Positions 1 through 7,824 of a stretch of 64,000 bases of DNA are shown here, piece after piece. Positions within the stretch are counted from its first letter, which is position 1, and each line of letters opens with the position of its first letter. The position numbers and the translations under genes are program-made. Source of the DNA: Streptomyces formicae (GTDB taxonomy: Bacteria; Actinomycetota; Actinomycetes; Streptomycetales; Streptomycetaceae); the NCBI RefSeq assembly GCF_002556545.1, contig NZ_CP022685.1:2232001-2296000 (forward strand). The letters run 5' to 3'. Under the pieces are notes generated by a model that saw nothing but the letters and a program-made list of their open reading frames with translations, was not told the DNA's origin and did no database searches.

Positions 1-727
1 CGGGGTTCCTCCCGGCGGTGCTTGCTGATGCTGAATGGGGGTGTTGCGTGGTGCTTCGGGGGATGAACGTCGTGCAGACGCCGTCGCCGTGGGCGATCGT
101 GGCGAGGCGCTGGACGTGGGTGCCCAGGAGCGCGGAGAACATCTCCGTCTCCGCCTCGCACAGCTGCGGGAACTGCTCGGCGACGTGGGCGACCGGGCAG
201 TGGTGCTGGCAGAGCTGCTCGCCGACCGGTGCGCTACGCGCCGTAGCAGCGTACCCGTCGGTGGTCAATGCCTTCGCCAGAGCCTCGGTGCGCCGCTCCG
301 CGGGTACCGCCTCGATCGCCTTCTTGTACGTCTCGGCCTGGGCGGCGATCCGCGCCTTGGCGAACGCGACGACCGCGCCCTCGCCGTGGTGCTCGGTGAT
401 CCACCGGAGCGCGTCCGCGGCCAGCTTGTCGTACGACTGGTCGAAGGCGTCGCGCCCGCAGTCGGTCAGGGCGAACACCTTGGCGGGCCTGCCCCTGGTC
501 CGTGCCCCGTAGACCCGCTGCTCGCGGGGCTCGACGACGTTCTCATGGGCGAGTGCGTCGAGGTGCCTGCGGACGGCGGCCTGGGTCAGGCCGAGCCGCT
601 TGGCGAGGTCGGCCACGGTGGACGGGCCGTGATCCAGGATGGACCGCGCGACCCGGTTGCGCGTGGAGCGATCCGAGCGCGACCCAGCCGCGAGTTCCTC
701 CTGCGGAGCCTCGCCAACGTTTTTCAC
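1..727 (-). CDS. sufR: SufR-like Fe-S winged-helix repressor (partial at left edge)
   Basis: Transcriptional regulator of the ArsR/DeoR-like SufR family, which senses Fe-S cluster status and represses suf (Fe-S assembly) genes. A winged helix lies at about residues 24-75, with recognition region LGLTQAAVRRHLDAL. Four cysteines follow (C173 and C177 in LCQHHC, C190, C218), consistent with cluster ligands. The frame is open to the window edge, so the last residues are missing. I chose the GTG at 727 because it gives the usual MKNVGE-like N-terminus; the ATG just upstream runs into TGA after three codons. It reads away from the acetyltransferase gene, and a suf operon would be expected just beyond the left edge (inference). 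Confidence 0.85.
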   Translation of the reverse strand, partial: MKNVGEAPQEELAAGSRSDRSTRNRVARSILDHGPSTVADLAKRLGLTQAAVRRHLDALAHENVVEPREQRVYGARTRGRPAKVFALTDCGRDAFDQSYDKLAADALRWITEHHGEGAVVAFAKARIAAQAETYKKAIEAVPAERRTEALAKALTTDGYAATARSAPVGEQLCQHHCPVAHVAEQFPQLCEAETEMFSALLGTHVQRLATIAHGDGVCTTFIPRSTTQHPHSASASTAGRNP

Positions 728-798
728 AACGCCATTGTTGCGTAATTCCTCAGAGCCTGACAACCCGCGCCCGGATCACCGGCCGGTGCGCTGCATCA

Positions 799-814
799 CT
801 TAGGCATACCTAAG
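799..814. promoter_or_regulatory. inverted repeat resembling an iron box
   Basis: CTTAGG-cata-CCTAAG is a perfect 6-bp inverted repeat, followed by a further GACCT. The half-sites match those of DmdR/IdeR iron boxes (TTAGG...CCTAA), although the centre is shorter than the 19-bp consensus. It lies between the divergent SufR-like gene and the AAC(3) gene. A second palindrome, TGATCGATCA, is at 836-845. Confidence 0.4.
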
Positions 815-888
815 CTGACCTGCGGAAACGATCACTGATCGATCAAACCGGTGGCGCTCACCAGGCACTTCCTGGAGACTCCCTGACC

Positions 889-1680
889 ATGTCGACACCC
901 CCTCCCACCGGCCCTTTGTGCACGCGCGCCTCACTCGCGGACGAGCTGTCGAAGCTCGGTGTGCGTCCCGGCGAGACCCTCCTCGCGCACACCTCGCTGA
1001 GCTCGCTCGGCTGGGTCAGCGGCGGGCAGGTCGCACTCGTCCAGGGGCTCCTCGACGCCCTCGGCGCCGACGGCACTCTGGTGGTCCCCACCCACACGGG
1101 AGACAACTCCGAGCCCTCGGCGTGGCAGAACCCGCCCATGCCCGAGGGCTGGCCCGAGGTGCTCCGCGCGACGCTCCCCGCGTACGACCCGCTGATCACG
1201 CCCAGCTTCGGCGTCGGCGTCGTCCCCGAGGCCGTGCGCACCTGGCCCGGGGCCCTGCGCAGCGCCCATCCGCAGGCGTCCTTCGCGGCCCTCGGCCCCG
1301 GGGCCGCCACGATCACCGCGGGGCACGCCCGCGACTGCAGCTTCGGCGAGCGCAGCCCGCTGGCCCGGCTGGAGGAGGCGGGCGCCCGGGTCCTGCTGCT
1401 CGGCGCGGGCTACGGCTCCTGCACCGCCTTCCACCTGGCCCAGTACCGGATCCCCGGCCCCGAGACCGAGAACTCCTTCGCGGCCATGACGCCCCGGGGC
1501 CGCCGGTGGACGACCGTGCGGGAACCGGCGTTCCCCAGCGACCGCTTCGAGGAGCTCGGCGCGGCCTTCGAGCGGGACACGGAGGTCGTACGAGGACGGG
1601 TGGGCGCCGCCGCATCGCGGCTGTTCCCGCTCGCGGACGCGGTCGCCTACGCCGAACGGTGGCTGGCCGCCCCCGCCTAG
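889..1680 (+). CDS. AAC(3)-family aminoglycoside N-acetyltransferase
   Basis: Full-length (263 aa) member of the antibiotic N-acetyltransferase AAC(3) family, which transfers acetyl from acetyl-CoA to the 3-amino group of aminoglycosides. Family landmarks run in order: HTSLSSLGWVSGG near residue 32, VVPTHTGDNSEP near 65, HPQASFAALGP near 125, then ERSPLARLEEAGARVLLLG and FHLAQY near 150-190. No secretion signal, so cytosolic. It is divergent from the SufR-like gene and converges on the FNT channel with a 4-nt overlap of coding ends. Chromosomal AAC(3) homologues are common in Streptomyces, and many have no proven drug substrate, so a clinical resistance role should not be assumed. Confidence 0.88.
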   Translation: MSTPPPTGPLCTRASLADELSKLGVRPGETLLAHTSLSSLGWVSGGQVALVQGLLDALGADGTLVVPTHTGDNSEPSAWQNPPMPEGWPEVLRATLPAYDPLITPSFGVGVVPEAVRTWPGALRSAHPQASFAALGPGAATITAGHARDCSFGERSPLARLEEAGARVLLLGAGYGSCTAFHLAQYRIPGPETENSFAAMTPRGRRWTTVREPAFPSDRFEELGAAFERDTEVVRGRVGAAASRLFPLADAVAYAERWLAAPA

Positions 1681-2456
1681 AGGTCCTCCTCGCGTTCGGG
1701 GCGGCCCATGAACCAGTAGGAGCCCGCGACGAGGAGACCGCCCCCGACCACGTTCCCCACCACCGTGAACAGCAGGTTCCTGCCCAGCTCCGCGAAGCCC
1801 GCGCCGCCGTCCAGGATCGCGAGGGCGAACAGCGCCATGTTCGCCACGCAGTGCTCGAAGCCGACCGCGACGAAGACCAGGACCGGGATCCACAGCACGA
1901 AGATCTTCGCGCCGTCCCCCTTGGCCCGGTAGAACATCCAGATCGCCAGGCAGACGAGGAAGTTGCAGAGCACGGCCCGCCAGAAGAGCTGGCCGCCGTC
2001 GAGCGCCTCCTTGCCGTGCACCATCCCGGCGAGCATCGCGCGCGCCGAGGGCGTCGACGTCACGCCCGAGGCGTGCACCATCGCGCCGAAGACGAACGCC
2101 CCGACGCAGTTCCCCGCCAGCGACAGCGCCCAGCTGCCGACCAGGTCGCGCGCGCCCGTGCGCCCCGTCAGCGCGCCGATCAGCATCACCATCACATTGC
2201 TGGTGAACAGCTGCGCGCCCGCGAACATCACGATCGTCAGCGCGATCGGGAAGACCGCTCCTTCGAGGAGTTTCACCGCCGGGGAGCCCGCCGCCACGAA
2301 CGGCGAGACCGCCACCAGGAGCAGCACCTCGCCGATCCCGATGTAGGCGCCCGCGAGGACGGCAGAGACGAAGTAGCGCGGGGCGCGCCGGAGGTCGTGC
2401 GCCTTGTGGGCGGCCTGCTCGGATGTCTCCTCGACGTTCTCCGCGATGCTGGTCAC
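1677..2456 (-). CDS. formate/nitrite transporter (FNT) family channel
   Basis: 259-aa integral membrane protein of the FNT family, pentameric channels for formate, nitrite or related small anions. Six hydrophobic segments are visible, starting at about residue 30. Family-type half-helix sequences include NVMVMLIGAL, NCVGAFVFGA and CNFLVCLAIW, the last like the conserved CNxLVCLAVW segment. The start is GTG at 2456, placed 6 nt behind a TAGCGT -10 box (2463-2468, minus), which suggests a leaderless message. Substrate cannot be read from sequence. Confidence 0.9.
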   Translation of the reverse strand: MTSIAENVEETSEQAAHKAHDLRRAPRYFVSAVLAGAYIGIGEVLLLVAVSPFVAAGSPAVKLLEGAVFPIALTIVMFAGAQLFTSNVMVMLIGALTGRTGARDLVGSWALSLAGNCVGAFVFGAMVHASGVTSTPSARAMLAGMVHGKEALDGGQLFWRAVLCNFLVCLAIWMFYRAKGDGAKIFVLWIPVLVFVAVGFEHCVANMALFALAILDGGAGFAELGRNLLFTVVGNVVGGGLLVAGSYWFMGRPEREEDL

Positions 2457-2567
2457 GCATCGACGCTAGGCCCCGCTTCGTCCCCGTACGGCCGGAAAAG
2501 GTCACCAGGAAGAGGACCGGCGCCCCGCCCGCCCGGGACCTCGGACCCGTCCCTAGACTGGCTCACC

Positions 2568-3491
2568 ATGCGAAGCGAGCCCGTCGTCCAGATCGAGAGT
2601 CTGGTCAAGCGGTACGGAAACAAGACCGCGGTCGACGGTCTCGACCTCAGCGCCGGGGCGGGCATCACCGCCGTCCTCGGCCCCAACGGTGCGGGCAAGA
2701 CCACCACCATCGAGACCTGCGAGGGCTACCGGAAGCCGGACTCCGGCACCGTGCGCGTCCTCGGCCTCGACCCGGACCGCGAGGCCGCCGCGCTGCGGCC
2801 CCGGATCGGCGTGATGCTCCAGTCCGGCGGCGTCTACTCCGGCGCCCGCGCCGACGAGATGCTCCGCCACGTCGCCAAGCTCCACGCGGACCCGCTGGAC
2901 GTGGGCGACCTCGTCGAGCGCCTCGGCCTCGGCAGCTGCGGCCGCACCACCTACCGGCGCCTGTCCGGCGGCCAGCAGCAGCGCCTCGCGCTCGCCATGG
3001 CCGTGGTCGGCAGGCCCGAGCTCGTCTTCCTCGACGAGCCGACCGCGGGTCTGGACCCGCAGGCGCGCCGGGCCACCTGGGACCTCGTGCGCGATCTGCG
3101 CCGCGACGGTGTCTCCGTCATCCTCACCACGCACCACATGGACGAGGCGGAGGAGCTCTCCGACGATGTCGCGATCATCGACGCGGGCAAGGTGATCGCC
3201 CAGGGCAGCCCCGACGAGCTGTGCCGGGGCGGCGCCGAGAACACCCTGCGCTTCACCGGGCGCCCCGGCCTGGACGTCGGCTCGCTCCTCAAGGCGCTGC
3301 CGCCGGACTCGGCCGCGGCCGAACTGACCCCCGGCGCCTACCGCGTGAGCGGCAGGGTCGACCCGCAACTGCTCGCCACGGTCACCTCGTGGTGCGCCCA
3401 GCACGGGGTCATGCCGGACCGCATCTCGGTCGAACGCCACACCCTCGAAGACGTCTTCCTGGAGCTCACGGGTAAGGAGCTGCGCGGATGA
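2568..3491 (+). CDS. ABC transporter ATP-binding protein (DrrA-like)
   Basis: 307-aa ATPase of an ABC-2 type exporter. Walker A GPNGAGKTTT is near residue 38, Q-loop MLQSGG near 83, signature LSGGQQQRLALA near 131, Walker B LVFLDEPTAGLDP near 151 and H-switch TTHH near 185. A C-terminal extension ending LEDVFLELTG is typical of drug-resistance-type exporters. ATG 2568 lies 8 nt after TAGACT (2554-2559), so the message may be leaderless; a longer upstream frame overlaps the FNT gene and is not needed. Its stop overlaps the permease start by 4 nt, so the two are translationally coupled. Substrate unknown. Confidence 0.93.
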   Translation: MRSEPVVQIESLVKRYGNKTAVDGLDLSAGAGITAVLGPNGAGKTTTIETCEGYRKPDSGTVRVLGLDPDREAAALRPRIGVMLQSGGVYSGARADEMLRHVAKLHADPLDVGDLVERLGLGSCGRTTYRRLSGGQQQRLALAMAVVGRPELVFLDEPTAGLDPQARRATWDLVRDLRRDGVSVILTTHHMDEAEELSDDVAIIDAGKVIAQGSPDELCRGGAENTLRFTGRPGLDVGSLLKALPPDSAAAELTPGAYRVSGRVDPQLLATVTSWCAQHGVMPDRISVERHTLEDVFLELTGKELRG

Positions 3492-4258
3492 GCGCCGCCG
3501 GTACGTACACGCCGAAGCCGGGCGCCGCCCCGCTGTCCCGCATGATCGCCGCGCAGGCGGCCCTCGAGACGAAGATGCTGCTGCGCAACGGCGAGCAGCT
3601 CCTGCTGACCGTCGTCATCCCGACGCTCCTGCTCGTGCTTTTCAGCACGGTCGACATCGTCGACACCGGTGACGGCAAGGCCGTGGACTTCCTCGCGCCC
3701 GGCATCCTCGCGCTCGCCGTGATGTCGACGGCCTTCACGGGCCAGGCCATCGCGACGGGCTTCGAGCGGCGGTACGGCGTGCTCAAGCGGCTCGGCGCCT
3801 CGCCGCTCCCCCGCTGGGGCCTGATGGCGGCGAAGACCCTGTCCGTCCTGGTCACCGAGGTCCTGCAGATCGTCCTGCTCACGGTGATCGCCTTCGCGCT
3901 CGGCTGGTCGCCGCACGGCAACCCCTTCGCCGTACTGCTGCTCCTGGTGCTCGGCACGGCCGCGTTCTCCGGGCTCGGTCTGCTGATGGCGGGCACCCTG
4001 AAGGCCGAGGCGACGCTCGCCGCCGCGAACCTCGTCTTCCTGCTCCTCCTGATGGGCGGCGGCGTGATCGTCCCGCTCGACAAGTTCCCCGACGCCGCGC
4101 AGTCGGTCCTCGGTCTGCTGCCCATCTCGGCGCTCTCCGACGGGCTGCGCGACGTCCTGCGGCACGGCGCGGGCATGCCGTGGGGGGACCTCGGGATCCT
4201 GGCGGTCTGGGCGGTCGCCGGGCTCGGCGCGGCGGCCAGGTTCTTCCGCTGGGAGTGA
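3488..4258 (+). CDS. ABC-2 type transporter permease
   Basis: 256-aa membrane partner of the preceding ATPase. After a short cytosolic N-terminus it has about six hydrophobic helices (for example LLLTVVIPTLLLVLF near 38 and LVFLLLLMGGGVIVPL near 180) and the family segment FERRYGVLKRLGASPLPR between helices. It shares a 4-nt ATGA junction with the ATPase gene. A perfect 8-bp hairpin sits 9 nt after its stop and may end the transcript. Two-gene exporters of this type usually move hydrophobic drugs, lipids or peptides; nothing here narrows that down. Confidence 0.92.
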   Translation: MSAAGTYTPKPGAAPLSRMIAAQAALETKMLLRNGEQLLLTVVIPTLLLVLFSTVDIVDTGDGKAVDFLAPGILALAVMSTAFTGQAIATGFERRYGVLKRLGASPLPRWGLMAAKTLSVLVTEVLQIVLLTVIAFALGWSPHGNPFAVLLLLVLGTAAFSGLGLLMAGTLKAEATLAAANLVFLLLLMGGGVIVPLDKFPDAAQSVLGLLPISALSDGLRDVLRHGAGMPWGDLGILAVWAVAGLGAAARFFRWE

Positions 4259-4267
4259 CGTGAGCGC

Positions 4268-4287
4268 GGAACGGGCACTCCCGTTCC
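4268..4287 (+). terminator. 8-bp hairpin abutting the debranching-enzyme start
   Basis: GGAACGGG-cact-CCCGTTCC forms a perfect stem ending one base before the GTG at 4288. There is no U-tract. It may terminate the ABC exporter message, or it may occlude initiation of the next gene, which has no separate Shine-Dalgarno sequence. Confidence 0.5.
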
Positions 4288-6474
4288 GTGGCCGACACCC
4301 CGGAATTACCCGGACCATCGCGGGCAGCCCGCGCCCTGCAGCCGCTGCTGCACGACGTGGTCATCTGCGTCGCGGCCCCCGCGTTCGCCGCGTCGCCCCG
4401 CGACGGCCAGCTCCGCGGCGCGCGGGCCGACGGCTTCTACGACCACGACCGGCGGCTCCTGCACACGCTGTGCCTGCTGCTCGACGGCCGTGAGCCCGAG
4501 CCCGTCGGCGTCCAGCCGCTCGGCCCCGACCGGGTCCGCTTCACCTCCGTGCACCGCTACCCCGGCGACCCCACGGACGACCCGACGGTGATCATCGAGC
4601 GCGAGCGCACCGCGGGCGCGGGCGAGACGGTCCTGCTGCGCAACGTCGGCACCGTCGTCCGCCGATTGCGCGTCGCACTGACCGCGGCCACCGATCTCGC
4701 CGACATCGCCGACGTGAAGCGCGGCCTCACCGGGCCTGCCGTCGCCCCGTCCGCCCCGCGCGCCGGAGGCCCCGCGCTCGTCTGGCGCTCCCCCACGGGC
4801 CGGGTCCGGGTGCGCGCCGTCGAGTGCCCCGACGGGCCCGTGACCGCCGCGGGCCCGACGCACGGCACCTTCACCTGGCCGCGGGTCGAGCTCGCGCCGG
4901 GCGGCTCCTGGCTGATCCGGCTCACCATCACGGGCCGTGCCACCCCCGACCCGCCGGGCCACCCGGTCGCCGCGTCCCCGCACGTGCCCTGGTCGGATCC
5001 GGTGGTCCGCGGCGACCGGCGCCTGATCGGCCTGGTCCGCCAGGGACTCGCCGAGCTGCGGGCGCTGCGGCTCGCGGACCGCGCGGGACGCGGGAGCGCC
5101 CGCTTCGACGACCAGTTCATCGCCGCGGGCTGCCCCTGGTACCTGACGCTCTTCGGCAGGGACTCCCTCTGGTCGGCCCGCATGCTGCTGCCGCTCGGCA
5201 CCGAACTGGCCCGCGGCACCCTGTGGACCCTCGCCCGCCGCCAGGGCACGGTCCACGACGACTTCCGCGAGGAGGCGCCGGGGCGGATCCTGCACGAGCT
5301 GCGCCCCGCCGAGTCCCGGCACGGCCACGGGCTGCTGCTCCCCGCCCACTACTACGGCTCCGTCGACGCCACCCCGCTCTTCGTCTCGCTACTGGTCGAC
5401 GCCTGGCGCTGGGGCCTGCCCGCCGCCGAGGTCGAGGCGCTCCTGCCGTACGCGGAGCGCGCGATGGCCTGGATCGTCCGCACCTGCGGCAAGGACGAGG
5501 ACGGCCTGCTGCGCTACTACCCGCGCCCCGGCGGGCTCCTGCACCAGTCCTGGAAGGACTCCGCCGACGCGGTGCGCGACGCGGCGGGGCGGCGCGTCGA
5601 GCCCCCGCTGGCCCTCTGCGAGGTGCAGGGCTACGCCTACGAGGCCGCGACGGGCCTCGCCGACCTGCTGCACTCGCGCCGGGCGACGGCGCGGGCCAGG
5701 AGGCTGCGCACCTGGGCCGCGGCGCTCCGCCGCCGCTTCGCCGACGCCTTCTGGATCGACGCCAAGGAGGGGCCCGCGCCCCGGTACGTCGCCATCGCGG
5801 TGGGCCGCGACCTCGATCCGGTCACGGGCCCCGCCTCCAACATGGGCCAGCTGCTCGCCACCGGGATCCTCGACGGGGACGGCTGCGCCGACGTCGCCGC
5901 CTGGCTGGCCGCGCCCGAGCTGAACTCCGGCTGGGGCCTGCGCAGCCGGTCGGCCGCCGTGCCCGGCTTCAACCCGCTGAGCTACCACGGCGGTTCGGTG
6001 TGGACCCACGACACGGCGATCGCCGTGCAGGGCCTGTGCGCGGCGGGCCGCCCCGCCGAGGCCGCGCTGCTCGCCGACGGACTGCTCGACGCTGCCGTCC
6101 ACTTCTCGTACCGGATGCCGGAGCTGTACGGTGGCGACGCCCGCACCGGGACCTCGCCCGCACCGCTCGCCTACCCGGCCGCCTGCCGCCCGCAGGGCTG
6201 GTCGGCGGCGTCCGGCGTCGCGGTGCTCGGCGCGCTGCTCGGCCTGTGCCCCGACGCCCCGCGCCGCAGGCTGCGGCTGCGCCCGCTCCCCCCTGGCCTG
6301 CTCGGGCCGCTCACCGTGTCGGGACTGCGCCTGGCGGGCGCGGACCTCTCGGTGCGGATCGACCACGCGGGGCGTACGACGGTGACCGGACTGCCCGACG
6401 GCTGGGAGGTGGACACCGGCGGGGGCGCCGGTTCAGACACCGGCGCGGGCGCCGGTCCCCACCTGCCCGGCTGA
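4288..6474 (+). CDS. glycogen-debranching-like glycoside hydrolase
   Basis: 728-aa protein with an N-terminal glycogen-debranching-type domain (about residues 15-230, including RADGFYDHDRRLLH) and a C-terminal (alpha/alpha)6 glucosidase-like domain (about 245-690). The latter carries FGRDSLWSARMLLPLG, HYYGSVDATPLFV, LCEVQGYAYEA and a motif around GSVWTHDTA. These proteins are annotated as amylo-alpha-1,6-glucosidases and are thought to act on glycogen, trehalose-like or related glucans. GTG 4288 is the only start available after an in-frame stop at 4261. Codon 7 is TTA (4306-4308), rare in Streptomyces and read by the bldA tRNA. The 3' end overlaps the convergent glycosyltransferase by 42 nt. 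Exact substrate uncertain. Confidence 0.85.
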   Translation: MADTPELPGPSRAARALQPLLHDVVICVAAPAFAASPRDGQLRGARADGFYDHDRRLLHTLCLLLDGREPEPVGVQPLGPDRVRFTSVHRYPGDPTDDPTVIIERERTAGAGETVLLRNVGTVVRRLRVALTAATDLADIADVKRGLTGPAVAPSAPRAGGPALVWRSPTGRVRVRAVECPDGPVTAAGPTHGTFTWPRVELAPGGSWLIRLTITGRATPDPPGHPVAASPHVPWSDPVVRGDRRLIGLVRQGLAELRALRLADRAGRGSARFDDQFIAAGCPWYLTLFGRDSLWSARMLLPLGTELARGTLWTLARRQGTVHDDFREEAPGRILHELRPAESRHGHGLLLPAHYYGSVDATPLFVSLLVDAWRWGLPAAEVEALLPYAERAMAWIVRTCGKDEDGLLRYYPRPGGLLHQSWKDSADAVRDAAGRRVEPPLALCEVQGYAYEAATGLADLLHSRRATARARRLRTWAAALRRRFADAFWIDAKEGPAPRYVAIAVGRDLDPVTGPASNMGQLLATGILDGDGCADVAAWLAAPELNSGWGLRSRSAAVPGFNPLSYHGGSVWTHDTAIAVQGLCAAGRPAEAALLADGLLDAAVHFSYRMPELYGGDARTGTSPAPLAYPAACRPQGWSAASGVAVLGALLGLCPDAPRRRLRLRPLPPGLLGPLTVSGLRLAGADLSVRIDHAGRTTVTGLPDGWEVDTGGGAGSDTGAGAGPHLPG

Positions 6475-7632
6475 CGCTCCGTCCGGTGCGGCGAGGAGCG
6501 CGCGGTACTCGTCCTGCATGCGCTCCAGGTAGATCTTGCGCAGATCGAAGTGCCCGGTCACGTGGGTCCGTCCGCGCAGGCCCATCAGGCGGCCCGTCCC
6601 CCGGTCGTCGAGGAGTTCGGCGAGCCGCGCGGCGAGCTGCTCCTCGTCCCTGTCGGGCACCAGGTAGCCGATCACCCCGTCGTTGTCGACGCCCTCGTCG
6701 AGGCCGCCCATCCGGGTCACCACGACGGGCCGCGCCGCACACATCGCCTCCAGCGGGGCGAGCCCCATCGGCTCGTCGAAAAGCGAGGGATAGACGACGA
6801 CCGTGGACTCCGCATAGAGATCAGGCATTTGATCGACACCGGCCTCGACGAATTCCACGTACGGCTTCAGATCACGCTTTTCGATCTCCTTTTCGACGCG
6901 CTCCCTGAATCCGATCTTCTCGCCGTGGAAATCGACCGTCTGACGGGTGTCCGTAAGCAGCAGACGGGGGGTGAATACACACATCCCGCGGCGGACGATC
7001 AGGTCGAGCGCGCGGACCGCGAGCAGCGCCCCCTTGTCGGGGATCAGGCGGGCGGGCAGCAGCACCGTACCCGGCTGCGGCTCGACGTCGAGAGGGGCCA
7101 CGCGCGCGTACGGAGCGGTGTCGATGCCCAGGTAGGTGCGCTCGGCGCGCACGCCGAGGACGTCGGCGCAGGCGGTGCGCATGAACTCGGACACGGCGTA
7201 GTGCCGGTCCCAGCGGTCCGCGGTGAGCACGGATTCCCCGTGTCCCGGCTCGCCCCAGATGCTGTGGTACGTGTGGCAGAGCGCGAGTCGCAGCGGGCCC
7301 CGCAGGGCCTCGACGGCCTGGGCGGGGGCCGCGCTGAAGTGGTGCAGGTTGTGGCAGTGCACCAGCCTGATGCCGCGCTCGCCGAGCACGTCGGCGAACC
7401 ACCGGGTGAGCCGCCGCGCGTCGTCGGGGCCCGGGTCAAGCCGCGCCAGGTCGAGCGCCGGGTGGGTGAGCACCTCCACCCCCGGTTGACCCGGGCACTG
7501 CGCGCCCGGCGTCCCGGTGAGCACGGTGACGCGGTTCCCCTCGCGCGCCAACAGCCGTGAATAGTCCCAGAGGTGGGATTCCACCCCGCCCACGCTGGGC
7601 GGAAAGGACCAGTGGACCAACGCGATATCCAT
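6433..7632 (-). CDS. GT4-family glycosyltransferase
   Basis: 399-aa retaining glycosyltransferase with the GT-B fold. The N-terminus MDIALVHWSFPPSVGGVESH is the family-type donor/acceptor loop; the C-terminal half has PARLIPDKGALLAVRAL and the nucleotide-sugar motif YPSLFDEPMGLAPLEAM. I start at ATG 7632 because family homology begins there; an in-frame ATG at 7671 behind GGAGG is the alternative. The part coding for roughly residues 215-280 (6781-6960) drops to about 55 percent GC by my count. It overlaps the debranching gene end by 42 nt and is divergent from the STAND gene, 192 nt away. Acceptor unknown; an envelope or storage glucan role is only an inference from the neighbour. Confidence 0.85.
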   Translation of the reverse strand: MDIALVHWSFPPSVGGVESHLWDYSRLLAREGNRVTVLTGTPGAQCPGQPGVEVLTHPALDLARLDPGPDDARRLTRWFADVLGERGIRLVHCHNLHHFSAAPAQAVEALRGPLRLALCHTYHSIWGEPGHGESVLTADRWDRHYAVSEFMRTACADVLGVRAERTYLGIDTAPYARVAPLDVEPQPGTVLLPARLIPDKGALLAVRALDLIVRRGMCVFTPRLLLTDTRQTVDFHGEKIGFRERVEKEIEKRDLKPYVEFVEAGVDQMPDLYAESTVVVYPSLFDEPMGLAPLEAMCAARPVVVTRMGGLDEGVDNDGVIGYLVPDRDEEQLAARLAELLDDRGTGRLMGLRGRTHVTGHFDLRKIYLERMQDEYRALLAAPDGASAGQVGTGARAGV

Positions 7633-7715
7633 CCCGCCCCCCGGGTGTCGATCCCTTGTGCCGAGGTCCATGCCGCCTCCGTACCGTCGAATCCGCGAAG
7701 CGCAGATGCTAGCCC

Positions 7716-7736
7716 CAGATTCCGCCCTCAGATTCC
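7716..7736. repeat. tandem CAGATTCC pair in divergent promoter region
   Basis: CAGATTCC occurs at 7716-7723 and 7729-7736, 13 bp apart, between the divergent GT4 and STAND genes. It could be a regulator site; no partner is evident. Confidence 0.3.
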
Positions 7737-7824
7737 ACTGCGGCGATATTCCGGAGGGTACGGCTTTCCCCCGAGAATGGGACTGTACTGCGCACTGCGC
7801 GGGGGAGGCAGACAGGGGGAACTG

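Noticed and set aside
918..2567. A 5' extension of the ABC ATPase frame through AAC(3) and FNT
   Set aside because: It overlaps two real genes; ATPase homology starts at 2568 right after a -10 box.
4260..4493. Short frame starting at the end of the ABC permease
   Set aside because: Arg/Pro-rich shadow of the debranching enzyme N-terminus, with no motif.
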